Assembly: GCA_963669155.1 (NCBI GenBank)
Contig: OZ022596.1
Coordinates: forward strand, 9,305,979-9,369,978
Length of the DNA: 64,000 nucleotides
Source: Arbacia lixula
Lineage: Eukaryota > Echinodermata > Echinoidea > Arbacioida > Arbaciidae
Reading direction: 5' to 3'
Of the stretch, positions 43,428 through 55,428 are shown piece after piece. Positions within the stretch are counted from its first letter, which is position 1, and each line of letters starts with the position of its first letter. The notes below the pieces were generated by a model, which was not told the origin of the DNA, did no database searches, and worked only from the letters and a program-made list of their open reading frames with translations. The position numbers and the translations under genes were made by a program.

Positions 43428-44564
43428 TCACGCATTCGTGTATATGGTGGGCTGGGCAGTATCCGGGATACTCGCATAGCACATGTCCGTTTCCTCAACC
43501 TCTACCTGTTCCTTTCTTGATTCGAGGCGAGTCGGAGAGGACTTAGTCTGTGCGCGCTTCAGCTTTTGGCATAATCGAATAGAGATGATCACGTTCACTA
43601 ACAACAGCAGACCCATCACTGATTCTACCACAATTAAAGAAGTATTCGTTGTTCCTGTGCATGCCTTTTTAGGTGTGCCAGCGTCCTTGGTGATGTTTGG
43701 GAAAGGCTCATTGGAAAAGGAGGATTGAGAAACTGTTGCTGGGTATTGGGAGCTCGTGCAGTTGTAACCATGTGTGGGAAGGTAACTCGTGGACGGTGGC
43801 GTAGGGGGTTCTTCAGTGGATGAAGTCACGCTAGTCGATATCGAAGACGTGGTCCTTTGTGTGGTGGTCGCAGTAAATGTTACAGCTGGTACGATACAAG
43901 AAATGCTCCCTTCGACGTTTGTAAGCGGGTTGAACGTAATTGTAAGGTCCTCACGTAAGTCATTCTTCGAACTAAATGTCAGCTCGTTACCTTGGATATT
44001 ACCTTGATATGTAATGCTGTCAGTATATATGTCGATGTCCTGAGAATCGAACGATGGAATTGGATCTAGGATACATGTGACATACTTGATGGTTGACGTC
44101 ACCGTGTATTGTTGAGTCACTGTGCATGAACAGTCGAAAACGCGAGCATAATACTGCACAAGGTTTTCAATAAATGATCCGTGAGAGCTGTAGGATTGAC
44201 AACTATAATAGGCGGAATCCGTGACGGTCATGTTCAACACGGTAAGTGAAAAGCGGCCATACTTGGAATCAGCTACAAACACATTGACATATTGAGCTAT
44301 CACGCGTCCTTGATCCTGGAATGAACGGTCGTAACGTATTGTTTGCGATGAACCATCTCGATATGCGATATGTTGCAAATATGTGTTATTTGACCTGGAC
44401 CAAGAATAAATGTTTCTTGATCCAAAAGTGAAATCGCAATTAAATGTATAGCTGTCACCGACATTAATCAAGATGTTTCTGACGATCACCGCCTCACTAC
44501 CATCCATGCAGACAGCTGCCATACAGGCAACCAACAAGAGCAGGGCACACCTGTAACTCGACAT
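43428..44564 (-). CDS. Intronless Ig-superfamily type I membrane receptor, copy A (intact)
   Basis: A single open frame of 378 residues. The start at 44,564 (MSSYRCALLLLVACMAAVCM) is chosen because it begins a signal peptide shared by all three copies; the frame is open 24 codons further up. A V-like Ig domain follows, with C43, W55 and C122 in DSAYYSC. A second Cys-containing domain (FDCSCTV ... VTCILD ... SISCIV) is followed by a Ser/Thr/Pro stalk with N-glycosylation sites. The membrane helix is at about 308-330 (ESVMGLLLLVNVIISI). The tail of about 48 residues has MCYASI (Y363, ITIM-like but with Met at -2) and IYTNA (Y375, pYxN type). It is probably a cell-surface recognition or immune-type receptor; the ligand is unknown and no named family was recognised. 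Confidence 0.85.
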   Translation of the reverse strand: MSSYRCALLLLVACMAAVCMDGSEAVIVRNILINVGDSYTFNCDFTFGSRNIYSWSRSNNTYLQHIAYRDGSSQTIRYDRSFQDQGRVIAQYVNVFVADSKYGRFSLTVLNMTVTDSAYYSCQSYSSHGSFIENLVQYYARVFDCSCTVTQQYTVTSTIKYVTCILDPIPSFDSQDIDIYTDSITYQGNIQGNELTFSSKNDLREDLTITFNPLTNVEGSISCIVPAVTFTATTTQRTTSSISTSVTSSTEEPPTPPSTSYLPTHGYNCTSSQYPATVSQSSFSNEPFPNITKDAGTPKKACTGTTNTSLIVVESVMGLLLLVNVIISIRLCQKLKRAQTKSSPTRLESRKEQVEVEETDMCYASIPDTAQPTIYTNA

Positions 44565-44700
44565 GTTTCTTTCCAGACACTCGCGTCTTTGCGCTCTCAA
44601 AAAAAAAACCCTCTCAGCCTTTCCTGTGTCAGACACAATGCTGCTCCGTATGACGTGTCTGTATTGCTACTGGACCAATACACACATGACACATATAGAG
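44565..44700 (-). promoter_or_regulatory. Putative promoter and 5' UTR of receptor copy A
   Basis: On the minus strand an ACTCTATATGTG TATA-like box lies near 44,690-44,700 and a TATTGGTCC (inverted CCAAT) near 44,670. Copy C has the same arrangement with a better CTATATATG (59,719-59,728). Confidence 0.45.
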
Positions 44701-44868
44701 TTACTAGAACACTGCAGAATTCTTCCTTGAGAGAGATCCGCACAAACAGAGATAGAGTTACTAGAACACTGCAGAATGCTTCCTTGAGAGAGATCCGCAC
44801 AACCAGAGATAGAATTACTAGAACACTGCATAATTCTTCCTTGGGAGAGATCCGCACAACCAGAGTGT
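44697..44868 (-). repeat. 57-bp tandem repeat upstream of copy A, three units
   Basis: Plus-strand units start AGAGTTACTAGAACACTGCA at 44,697, 44,754 and 44,811 and each ends near GAGATCCGCACAACCAGAG. They lie just upstream of the TATA-like box. Copy C has two units; copy B has only part of one. Confidence 0.85.
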
Positions 44869-45101
44869 AGATGGCAGAATGGTGTCCGTGAAAATGTGCG
44901 AATGAATATCGGGTGTGGCTGTCTTATACTTGCTAGAGCCGAGCGGACTAATTGACACACAACCTGCTTCACTTCCTTATTTAGACACGATGGTAGTTGT
45001 GAAAATCATTTCCTATAAAAAGAATCCCAGGGTTGATGTAATAATGATATCATTTCGCATCCACTTAGAGATCTCTCTGACATCGATAGATCAGTCTCTT
45101 A

Positions 45102-45102
<1 letters not shown>

Positions 45103-45142
<40 letters not shown>
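45103..45142. repeat. GT microsatellite upstream of copy A
   Basis: A GT run followed by a G run at 45,155-45,164. Equivalent GT tracts follow at about 51,305-51,455 and 60,080-60,135. Confidence 0.9.
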
Positions 45143-45143
<1 letters not shown>

Positions 45144-46137
45144 TGTGTATGTAGGGGGGGGGGGTATGAAGTCGTAAATATAAAGGGGCGCATCACCGGA
45201 AATTGAGCTCTCATAGACAACGGAAATACAAACATTACACAAACACTTCAGATTTTTTTTTTCCTTCATTTTGCGAGCGCTACCCACTTATATCTTTGGA
45301 AATGTATTGAAGATATTGGGTGTATACTATAGGTTTAGAAATAATGAAGAGATGGATAAAAGACTAAAGACAAAACAGAGGTAGACCTTTTTTCTTTAAA
45401 ACGTAAGCGCAAATGTTTACATCAGCTGGTGCATTATTCATTGAAATGAGGAATTGATTTATTTTACTTTACAACAAGAAGGATATTTGGAGTATGTCAG
45501 TCATAGAGAGAGAGGGTAGGGTGGTTGGGAGTTGGGGTTTGGGGGGTGGGAGTTGTGGGCTCAACCATAGATAAATGTTGCAATACGATGATTTCGGTTG
45601 GAAAGGAGAAAGTTAAAACAAAACGAGTATCGTAATAAATGAACCGAAATTAATCAGACTAAAATCAAGCTGTAAAATATAAATATAAAGCAAAGATAAA
45701 TTTTAGTTTTGAATAGTTTGATCCACGGAAAACCAAAAGAAGTTGATAATTATCTTGTTTCCGTGATTGCACAATGTCGATAGGCAAACAAAACTTTTGC
45801 AGCGTTGATTCAATTTCGCCTCGAACATTAGCGGTCTCGTAGCCGTGATGTCGCCCTCTGGAGATCAATGCAAGACAGGCAACAATAATTATCCTCGCTA
45901 TGATCGTCTTTCTTCTGAATAGGACAGAAAAAAAAAACATCGCAAACTTATCTTAAGAAGAAAGGAATTTCTAGCAATGAATATTTGAGCAAAAGCCTTA
46001 AAGGGCAAATTAAATAATCAGTAATAATGGATAACGGTTTGTCTTCCTTGATTTAAAATTTAACATGTTTAAAGTGGATCTCTCTTGCATGGCGTCTATC
46101 CCAGGCCTCCCCCATTTCTCTCTTTCTCTTTTTCTCT

Positions 46138-46192
46138 CTCACACGCACACACACACACACACACATGCACATACACACACACACACTATATC

Positions 46193-46231
<39 letters not shown>

Positions 46232-46440
46232 GGTCCCTCTTTCTCTCTTTATCTCTCCAATGCACATTGTATTTTTTTTCTTTCTTTTTCTGACGCACAA
46301 ACACTGCATCGGTTTTTTTTTAATCTCTCCTTCTCTCTCATACACGCAATGTATCGTACGTTTTCTCTATAATTCCCCCTCCAAAAAAAAAAAACACACA
46401 CACACACACTCTCTCTCTCTCTCTCTCTCTTGTTTTCACT
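46138..46440. repeat. CA and CT microsatellites, with empty Helentron-like target site
   Basis: CACACA and CTCTCT tracts. Between them CCAATGCACATTGTATTTTT runs straight into TTTCTTTCTTTTTCTGACGC. The second unit has the insertion of 52,527-55,843 at this point. Confidence 0.8.
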
Positions 46441-46479
46441 TTCTCTCTCTGTCTTTCCCTATCCCATACACTTATTAAG

Positions 46480-47322
46480 TATGAATCAGAAATGTTGAAA
46501 ATTACGCTTTTTTGTAAACACGTAACACAAAAGTGAAGACTTGAGTGAAGAAAAAAAAATGAATTGAATAAAATAAAGACTCGCAGTGCTGGCACATTGT
46601 AAAATGTGAACCTTTATCTAATGGTTTTGAGAGATGATCAAATGCCAGGCTAAAAACTGTACTACTACTACTAATAATAATAATAATGGTAATAGCACTT
46701 TCATCAATAGTGTTGTTACCATAACCACTACTACAAATACTTTTTTTCTACTTCTACAATATACATTTACTAATTTTCATCAAAATGTTATCACTACTGG
46801 TGTTACATGCGTGAAAATTGTTTAGGCCTATATTTCTATTAGTGATTTTATACTATATTCTGTTTTCTGTATCTTAATATACTCATCAAACATCATATCA
46901 GACTTTTTGTTCGAAGCCTGATATAATATCTTTAGTACAATGACAATTGATTGAACAAACTATTTCTTGGTGCAATTTGTGTCTAGTGAAAAGCTTAATA
47001 TAGATTCACATCATGATGATAATGACAAGGTTAACATACTTTGAACTAAATGATAACCGTTGAAAGTAGGGCACAGTGACCATGGTCAGGTCATAGTGGG
47101 AAATTTTTCCCCGTTGATGATGACGTCATGTTCATGACAATCATGGCTTTAATATCCATTCAAAGTACAAAGTACAAATTGTTGAAAATTTACGCTATGC
47201 TTCGTAAAATGTAACACCAAAACGAACAATTCAATGAAGAAAAATATAAAAGGCAAAGGACATTGGCTCAAACATTGTAAAATATGAATCTCCTTCAATG
47301 ATTGTGAGTAACAAACTGTTAA

Positions 47323-47377
<55 letters not shown>

Positions 47378-48040
47378 ATGATAATATTGCTAATAATAAC
47401 AATACTTCTGTTAATACTGCTGCCAACACAACTACTAATTGTACTACCATCACCACTATTATTATAACCAAATGCTTTTTATCTACTGCTACATTATATA
47501 TTTTCTAATTTTCATCAAAATGTTATTACCATTGATGTTATAATCTCCTTTGGTGAAAAAGTACGAGTTCCTAACAAAAAAAACATTGCTTTTTAAATTT
47601 TGCACAACGTACAGTATATGGAAAAATATGCAACAGAAGAAGTACAATGTCATATTGACCACTGTAACAGTAGCAAAGGCAAGATATTGAAAACAGATTC
47701 CAAGAGAAATCAACTGTTAAGATTGTACATATTTATTATTCATAGCATGATTTAAGCTTTAATTTATTATGTTATGTTATGCATTATAAAGAATTGTATT
47801 ATTTTCCATTTTATCTGATTACTCCCATTAAATGTCATATCATCCTTTTTGTTCAAAACATAAAATAATATTGTTCACACTACAACAACTAATTGAACAA
47901 TTAATTTCTAACTTGGTGCAATTGATGTTTAGTTAAAAAATTATAATGTGGATTCGCGTACACAACATGATCATCATAAGTTAACACACTTTCAACTATA
48001 TAATGACCAGGAAAAGTAGGGCACAGTCACCATGGACAGG
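46480..48040. other. Spacer between copies A and B
   Basis: Contains TAC arrays at 46,658-46,690 and 47,324-47,376 and repeated AT-rich spacer sequence. GTAGGGCACAGTGACC occurs at 47,066 and a variant at 48,018, showing an internal duplication. No gene was seen. Confidence 0.5.
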
Positions 48041-48049
48041 TCATAGTAT

Positions 48050-48214
48050 ACAAATATTGACTGCTATGAGGGGCACAGTTAAAATTATAAGCCAAAGGTG
48101 ATGTCAAAACCATGACTATGCCCGAAGCGAAGCTGAGGGCATAGTCATGGTTTTGACATCACCGAGGGCCTATGATTTTAACTGTGCCCCGAATATTAAG
48201 CAGTCAATATTTGT
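48050..48214. mobile_element. Palindromic element (ACAAATATTGACTGCT arms)
   Basis: ACAAATATTGACTGCT and AGCAGTCAATATTTGT are exact inverses. Inside, GGGGCACAGTTAAAAT and GGTGATGTCAAAACCATGAC pair with their inverses, with a short GCGAAGC centre. The following 400 bp with GGGCACAG words may belong to a larger insertion absent from the other units. Confidence 0.7.
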
Positions 48215-48659
48215 TTTATAAACCGAATGTATAGATTCTTCTCATCGATTGGTTAAAAGATTTCCTGAACTGACAAGGCCTACAAGATAGCATGTAATAG
48301 GCCTGGATTTTGAAATGAACTACAAAAAAATTCTCTTCGAACGCGAAGAGAGGTCAAATTCAACATGGCGACCTGACAGTCTCTTTACAGCGCGCTAGCT
48401 GTACGCGCATGCATGTAAATCAACACTCATTGCGCGAACAGGGATTGCGCACACACGAGCGATATCGCGCGGTGTTGAGGTTGTCTTATTATTTTCCGGG
48501 CACAGTCGATTGCCATGCCCCGGGCACAATTAATTTTGACGTCATCTTGTTAAAAACGGGGGCACAGCTATTTCGATGACTCTACTTTTAACCAATCAGA
48601 TGAGAGGAATCTATGTATGAGGTATATAATTAGGAATATTCCCGCGTGAATGATGACGT

Positions 48660-49872
48660 CATCTGACTATACTGTCCATTCAAAGTACATTTATCCTGAA
48701 AATCGAAATATATTTTACTGAGCACTGACATGAATGCTAAGGACCCTTTAAAATAGTTACATGACTTTCCGATACATTTCCATTGAACATTGTTTTGCCC
48801 TGACCGTCTCGTTTGTGGCTTGCTTAATAAAGTTTTTGTTTTCGTACATACATATATCTTACTCAATGTTATAAGCAGAAAATAATACCTTCCCTCTCCA
48901 GAGTTTGCATTGCCAATAACAATGCAAATTCATTTTTCGTTCGCAAAACGATAGTCAAGTAACAACTTTCTGCAGAACGAAAATCTCATTAAATACCTTA
49001 ATTCAACCTTTCATCGAACCATACCATGGTGCAAAATAAAAAAAAAAATCGGAAAAACCTTTAAGTTCAAAATTACAATTTTATATAAATACGGCAAACT
49101 GTTCAAATATTGTAGGATAAAATGTACTTGATGTGCAGTCGGAGATTAAGAGTAATTATAACCAATGTCTGGAACAGACAAGGAACCTCATATCTACCAT
49201 GCAAGAAAACAAGTATTTATAGCTATATACAACAGTCTACTCAACTTAATCAAACTGTGTTCTGTTTGACCGATTAACATCCAGACTGTTCTGGCTACAT
49301 ATACACAATAAGCATCGTGGAACAAATGTATGTAAGTGCTCTAATGTAAGTTGTTGTTGTCTCTTTGAGTAACTACAGCATATAAGTTATATTATTTTCG
49401 TGCTTTTCCATTCATTCCTTCTAAACTCTGTCCTCAGGTCTCCCTGGGGAGCAGGGCATCACCCGTGCTTCAACCGCCCCCCCCCCCTTCCTCGACCCAC
49501 CGCCACCTTCCTAGGACAACCACCCCGTTCCTCGGTTCATGCTTCTTATTATGTAACGTGTAGCAAGCCGCCACGCCATCTTAACTAATATGCAGTTTGG
49601 GGCCGTCTTGGGATAGAGTGACGTCACTTCGGCGCACCTTGATGACAGTGGTTGATGCACCACGTCGTGAATATTGCGGCAATCTCGATTGGATGTGCTG
49701 TCAGACCTGCTCATCTTGCCCGACATGGCAACAAGATACAGACATGCTAGACACATGTCACAGTGATAGCTCTCCTGTTTCATTCCGGCATAATGTAGAA
49801 GTTGTTGTCGACTTTACCATCAGATATACGAATCCGGTCGTCAATTTCTTCTTCTTCTGCTTCTCAGCTTGT
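48660..49872. other. Downstream spacer of receptor copy B
   Basis: Matches the spacers of copies A and C. One CRE-type repeat (GTGACGTCAC at 49,618) remains of the array found after copy A. Confidence 0.5.
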
Positions 49873-51003
49873 TCACGCATTCGTGTATATGGTGGGCTGG
49901 GCAGTATCCGGGATACTCGCATAGCACATGTCCGTTTCCTCAACCTCTACCTGTTCCTTTCGTGATTCGAGGCGACTCGGAGAGGACTTAGTCGGTGCGC
50001 GCTTCAGCTTTTGGCATAATCGAATACAGATGATTACATTCACTATCAACAGCAGACCCATCACTGATTCTACCACAATTAAAGTAGTGGTGGTAGTTCC
50101 TGTGCATGCCTTTTTAGATGTGCCAGCGTCCTTGGTGATGTTTGGGAAAGGCTCTTTGGAAAAGGAGGATTGAGAAACTGTTGCGGGGTATTGGGAGCTC
50201 GTGCAGTTGTAACCACGTGTGGGAAGGTAACTCGTGGACGGTGGCGTAGAGGGTGCATCAGTGGATGAAGTCACGCTAGTCGACATCGAAGGCGTGGTCC
50301 TTTGTGTGGTGGTCGCAGTAAGTGGTACGGCTGGTACAACACAAGAAATGTTCCCTTCGACGTTTGTAAACGGGTTAAACGTAATTGTAAGGTCTTCACC
50401 TAAGTCATTGTTCGTACTAAATGTCAGCTCGTTACCTTGGATGTGACCATAACTTGTAATGGTATTAGTGTATATGTAGACCTCCTGAGAATCGAACGAT
50501 GGAATCGGATTACTATCTAGGATACAAGTGACATACTTGATGACTGACGTTACCGTGTGTTGCTGATTCACTGTGCATGAACAGTCGAAAACGCGAGCAT
50601 AATACTGCACACGGTGTTCAATAAATAATCCGTGAGAGCTGTAGGATTGGCAAGTATAATAGGCGGAATCCGTGACGGTCATGTTCAACACGGTCAGTGA
50701 AAAGCAGCCATACATGGAATGAGCTGTATATATGTTCACATATTGAGCTGCCACGCGTTCATGATCCTGAAATGAAGAGTCGTACCGTATTGTTTGCGGG
50801 TAATATCGAAATGCAATAAACCCGTGTCTGTTATTTGATCAAGAATAAGTGTTTCTTGATCCAAAGTGGAAATCGCAATATAATGTAACACTTTCCCCAA
50901 CATTAATCAAGATGTTTCTGACGATCACAGCCTCACCACCATCCATGCAGACGGCTGCCATACAGGCAACCAACAAGAGCACGACACACCTGTAGCTCGA
51001 CAT
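49873..51003 (-). pseudogene. Intronless Ig-superfamily receptor, copy B, with one nonsense codon
   Basis: The frame from the shared signal peptide (MSSYRCVVLLLVACMAAVCM, ATG at 51,003) is intact over 377 codons except for a TGA at codon 55 (50,839-50,841). That is where copy A has the conserved Ig tryptophan (YSWSR); a 6-nt loss lies next to it. Downstream the Ig core (SAYYTCQSY), second domain, stalk, membrane helix and tail (CYASIP...IYTNA) are preserved. An internal Met at 50,754 could start only a truncated form without a signal. The otherwise clean frame implies a recent or polymorphic loss. Confidence 0.8.
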
Positions 51004-51024
51004 GTTTCTTTCCATGTTTCTTTT

Positions 51025-51062
51025 CAGAATTTTTCCTTGAGAGAGATCCGCACAACGAGAGT
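51025..51062 (-). repeat. Single partial copy of the 57-bp upstream repeat (copy B)
   Basis: Only the second half of the unit is left (CCTTGAGAGAGATCCGCAC). The TATA-like box and CCAAT region seen in copies A and C are missing here, so copy B may also lack a promoter. Confidence 0.7.
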
Positions 51063-51304
51063 GTAGATGGAATGGCAGGATGGTTTAGGTGAACATGTGC
51101 GAATGAATATCGGGTGTGGCTGTCTTATACTTGCTAGAGCCGAACGGACTAATTGACACACAACCTGCTTCACTTCCTTATTTAGACATGATGGTAGTTG
51201 TGAAAATTATTTCCATAAAAAGAATCCCAGGGTTGATGTAATAATGATATCTTTCCGCATCCACTTAGAGCTCTCTTCGACAGCGATAGATGAGTCTCTT
51301 ACTG

Positions 51305-51455
51305 GTCTGTGTGTGTCTGTGTGTGAATGGATGTGTGTGTGTGCGCGTGTGTGTGTGTGTGCTTGTGTGTATGTGCATGTTTGTGTGTATGTGTTTGTGT
51401 GTGTGTGTGTGTATGTGTGTGTGTGTGTGAGAGAGAGAGTGTGTGTGTGAATGTA
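51305..51455. repeat. GT-rich microsatellite upstream of copy B
   Basis: Interrupted GT repeats; a G run follows at about 51,811-51,829. Confidence 0.9.
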
Positions 51456-52409
51456 TGTATTTGTGTGTGCGTATGAGGGCGTTGATGTGAGGGATGGGGG
51501 GCATCACCGGAAATTGTGCTCTCATAGACAACGGGAAATGGAAACATAACACCAACAATGTCTTCTTCATTTTGCGAGCGCTAACAGCACTGATTTATTG
51601 GGTGTATACCATAGCTTCAGAAATAATGAAGACATGCATTAATGATTGGAGACAAACAGATGTAGGCCTATTTTTTGAGCGTTAGTGCAAATGTGCATTA
51701 TCAATTGATATGATGAGTTGATTTATTTTACTTTATAACAAAAAAGAAATTGAGAGTAGCTTTGTCTTAGGGAAAGATCGTTTGGTGGTTGGGAGGTTGA
51801 GGGATGCCTAAGGGGGGGGGGGGGGGGGGCATTGTGGGCTCAAACATAGATAAATGTTGCGATACGATGATTTCGGTTTGAAAGGAGAAACTTAAAACAA
51901 AACGAGTATCGTAATAGCTGAGCCGAAATTAATCAGACTAAAATCAATCTGTAAAATATAAATTTTAGTTTTGAGAAGTTTGATCCACGCCAAACTAAAC
52001 GAAGTTGACAAATATCACGTTCCCATGATTGCACAATGTCGATAGCAAACAAAACTATTGCAGCGTTGATTCAATTTCGCCTCGAACATTTAGTGGTCTC
52101 CTAGCCGTGATGTCGCCCTCTGGAGATCAATGCAAGACAGGCAACAATAATTATCCTCGCTACAATTCTCTCTCTTCTTAATCAATGTTAATAGGACAGA
52201 AAAAAAAAATCATCGCAAACCCATCTTAAGAAGAAAGGAATTTCTAGCAATGAATATTTGAGCAAAAGCCTTCAAGAACCAATAATAATGGATATTAACG
52301 TTTTATTTGTCTTCCTTGATTTAAAACTTAAAGTGGCTCTTTCTTGCATCGCGTCTATCACAGGCCTCCCCCACTCTCTCTCTCTCAGGCCTCCCCCACT
52401 CTCTCTCTT

Positions 52410-52411
<2 letters not shown>

Positions 52412-52453
<42 letters not shown>

Positions 52454-52480
52454 TATCGTTTTCTCTCTCTCTCTCTCTCT
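52412..52480. repeat. CA and CT microsatellites
   Basis: ACACAC then CTCTCT tracts just before the Helentron-like insertion, as in the first unit. Confidence 0.9.
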
Positions 52481-53805
52481 GTCCCTCTTTCTCTCTATAT
52501 CTCTCCAATGCACATTGTATCTTTTTAGGTGGTCTGTCGCCAACGACAGATCACCTCTTAATTTCGTTAGAATTTTCTTTCTTTATTTATTATTTATTTA
52601 TTTATTTATTTTTATTCCAAAATTTTGTGGCATGGATATCTCAACAATGCATTAGTCATTTTTCATGAAATCTTCATCATGTATGAATATGTACGTGAAC
52701 ATGTTCCAGCAACATTTTCAAGGTCATGACGTCATCGTGACGTCATCTACGAGCAGTTTAATGAAAAACTATTACCTCATGTAGCTCTAGAACTGGTCAT
52801 CTCTGTGTAATGAAATTTGACATGCATATAATTAATGATAAGCTAATTAATTTCATTGAAAAAAAACGCGCGCGTACGCGTACGTTAGTGCAAAAACGCG
52901 CGCGCAAAATTTTAAAATGCTCCAAATCAACTCAAAATTGTTTTGCATATGTTTCAGGCCATTTCTAGCATTTCAAAAATTTCCGCGCGTGCGCGCGCGT
53001 TCGCGCGTTTTTTCGTGCGTAACGCGAACAAAACTTCAAAATTCTGTTTTTTTACTGGATTCATGTTACTGACACTACATACAACACATCCTGTCATTTT
53101 GAGCCATTTCCATGCAATAACAAGGTCGTGCGGGTGCGTCAAAGTTCAAAGTCTGCGCGTGCGTCAATACGTTTTTGTGTGCAAATATTGCAAAAAACAT
53201 GACTACCTTCAATCGGCCATAGCTCTTCAGAATGGCCGGTGACCCCCATTTTTTTTTCAATATTCTGAAAGAGTGGGAAATGTAGATGTGATTTAATGTT
53301 CGATTTACCTTTTAAATTTATGTTGATATCATCATATTGCCATATGAATCGAAAAAATGATTTTTCATGTATGACGTCATGAACTTTTTTACCCGCTTTT
53401 GTGTATCTCAGTAATTCATGGTCAATTTTCTCCCAAATTTCAGTATGTTGTAGCTGAGACCTCGCTCCATAGTAGGAGTTGCCTTCATTTTTCATTTTGA
53501 TGACGTCTTCACGGTGTAAATTTTATTATACGCATGAATGTCAAAATCGCACTTCCGTGTTATGTCAATGGAAGTGGTATTTATGAAATGACATGACGAG
53601 CTTCTAGGAGATGTATCTCACTAATATGTCAAGCTTTCACTCTGAAATTTCAGTATGTTGTAGCTGAGTCTACGAGCTTTCCGGAACGTTGTCTCCATTT
53701 TTTAATCAGATGTCGGGATCATGGTGAAATTTCAGCTTGAATATCGATTTCTTAATCATTCTAGCCCCTGCTGGGCATTACGTGTTAAGTGAATGGGAAG
53801 ATTTG

Positions 53806-53859
53806 TGGCTCAATAGGTAAGGCGCCGTTTTAAGATGTCGAGGCCCCCGGTTCGATTCC
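53806..53859 (+). repeat. tRNA-like Pol III promoter in Helentron-like unit 1
   Basis: The A box is TGGCTCAATAGG (53,806-53,817) and the B box GGTTCGATTCC (53,849-53,859), both near consensus. Flanking GTAGGGTC is conserved in all units. A full cloverleaf is not convincing, so it is a tRNA-derived head. Confidence 0.6.
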
Positions 53860-55428
53860 TGGCGTGGGTAGGGTCAAGTTTTGCATTCCTTTTGCAATGT
53901 TTATTTTGCCATCTTCTTCTGTTCTATGCCTCACTTTGTCATTCTCTTTGAGATTTTCTTTCCAATTCTTTTTTCTCTCACCCCATTCTCTTACATGACT
54001 ATTAATCACGTTAGCATAAACATGTTACCATTTAGGAAATTCTCTGAAATTTTAGTATAATAGGTGCCCTATGAGCTTTCTTGAGCGCTGTCTCACATTG
54101 CTTATGGATAGTTGGTGTCACGAATGAAGGTCTATAGTTCACCGTGCATTTTCCAGCCCATGTCTGTGCATGAATTTGCCAATGCAGACCACCTGATACT
54201 TGTCCACAAGTATGTCTCGTTATTTATTTATTTTTATTCCAAATTTTTGTGACATGGATATCTCAACAATGCATAAGCCATATTTCATGAAATGTTCATC
54301 ATGTATGGACATATATGTGAACATGTTACAGCAACATTTTCAAGGTCATGACGTCATCGTGACGTCATCTACGAGCAGTTTAATGAAAAACTATTACCTC
54401 ATGTAGCTATAGAACTGGTCATCTCTGTGTAATGAAATTTGACATGCATATAACTAATGAGTAGCTAATTAATTTCATTGAAAAAAAACGCGCGCGTACG
54501 CGTACGTTAGTGCAAAAACGCGCGCGCAAAATTTTAAAATGCTCCAAATCAACTCAAAATTGTTTTGCATATGTTTCAGGCCATTTCTAGCATTTCAAAA
54601 ATTTCCGCGCGTGCGCGCGCGTTCGCGCGTTTTTTCGTGCGTAACGCGAACAAAACGTCAAAATTCTGTTTTTTTACTGGATTCATGTTACTGACACTAC
54701 ATACAACACATCCTGTCATTTTGAGCCATTTCCATGCAATAACAAGGTCGTGCGGGTGCGTCAAAGTTGAAAGTCTGCGCGTGCGTCAATACGTTTTTGT
54801 GTGCAAATATTGCAAAAAAACATGACTACCTTCAATCGGCCATAGCTCTTCAGAATGGCCGGTGACCCCCAATTTTTTTTCAATATTCTAAAAGAGTGGG
54901 AAATGTAGATGTGATTTAATGTTCGATTTACCTTTTAAATTTATGTTGATGTCATCATATTGCCATATGAATCGAAAAAATGATTTTTCATGTATGACGT
55001 CATGAACTTTTTTACCCGCTTTTGTGTATCTCAGTAATTCATGGTCAATTTTCTCCCAAATTTCAGTATGTTGTAGCTGAGACCTCGCTCCATAGTAGGA
55101 GTTGCCTTCATTTTTCATTTTGATGACGTCTTCACGGTGTAAATTTCATTATACGCATGAATGTCAAAATCGCACTTCCGTGTTATGTCAATGGAAGTGG
55201 TATTTATGAAATGACATGACGAGCTTCTAGGAGATGTATCTCACTAATATGTCAAGCTTTCACTCTGAAATTTCAATATGTTGTAGCTGAGTCTACGAGC
55301 TTTCCGGAACGTTGTCTTCATTTTTTAATCAGATGTCGGGATCATGGTGAAATTTCAGCTTGAATATCGATTTCTTAATCATTCTAGCCCCTGCTGGGCA
55401 TTACGTGTTAAGTGAATGGGAAGATTTG

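Noticed and set aside
44597..44972. ORFs of 86 to 101 codons upstream of receptor copy A
   Set aside because: They are periodic translations of the 57-bp promoter repeat.
46053..46595. Several overlapping ORFs of 80 to 137 codons
   Set aside because: They are translations of CT and CA microsatellites and are open on both strands for that reason.
52943..53495. ORFs shared by both Helentron-like units (99 and 118 codons)
   Set aside because: They span CG-rich blocks and T runs, are shortened by indels in the second unit, and resemble no Rep or helicase protein.
53806..53875. Functional tRNA gene
   Set aside because: A and B boxes are good, but a paired acceptor stem and a proper anticodon arm could not be drawn, and the copies sit inside a transposon.
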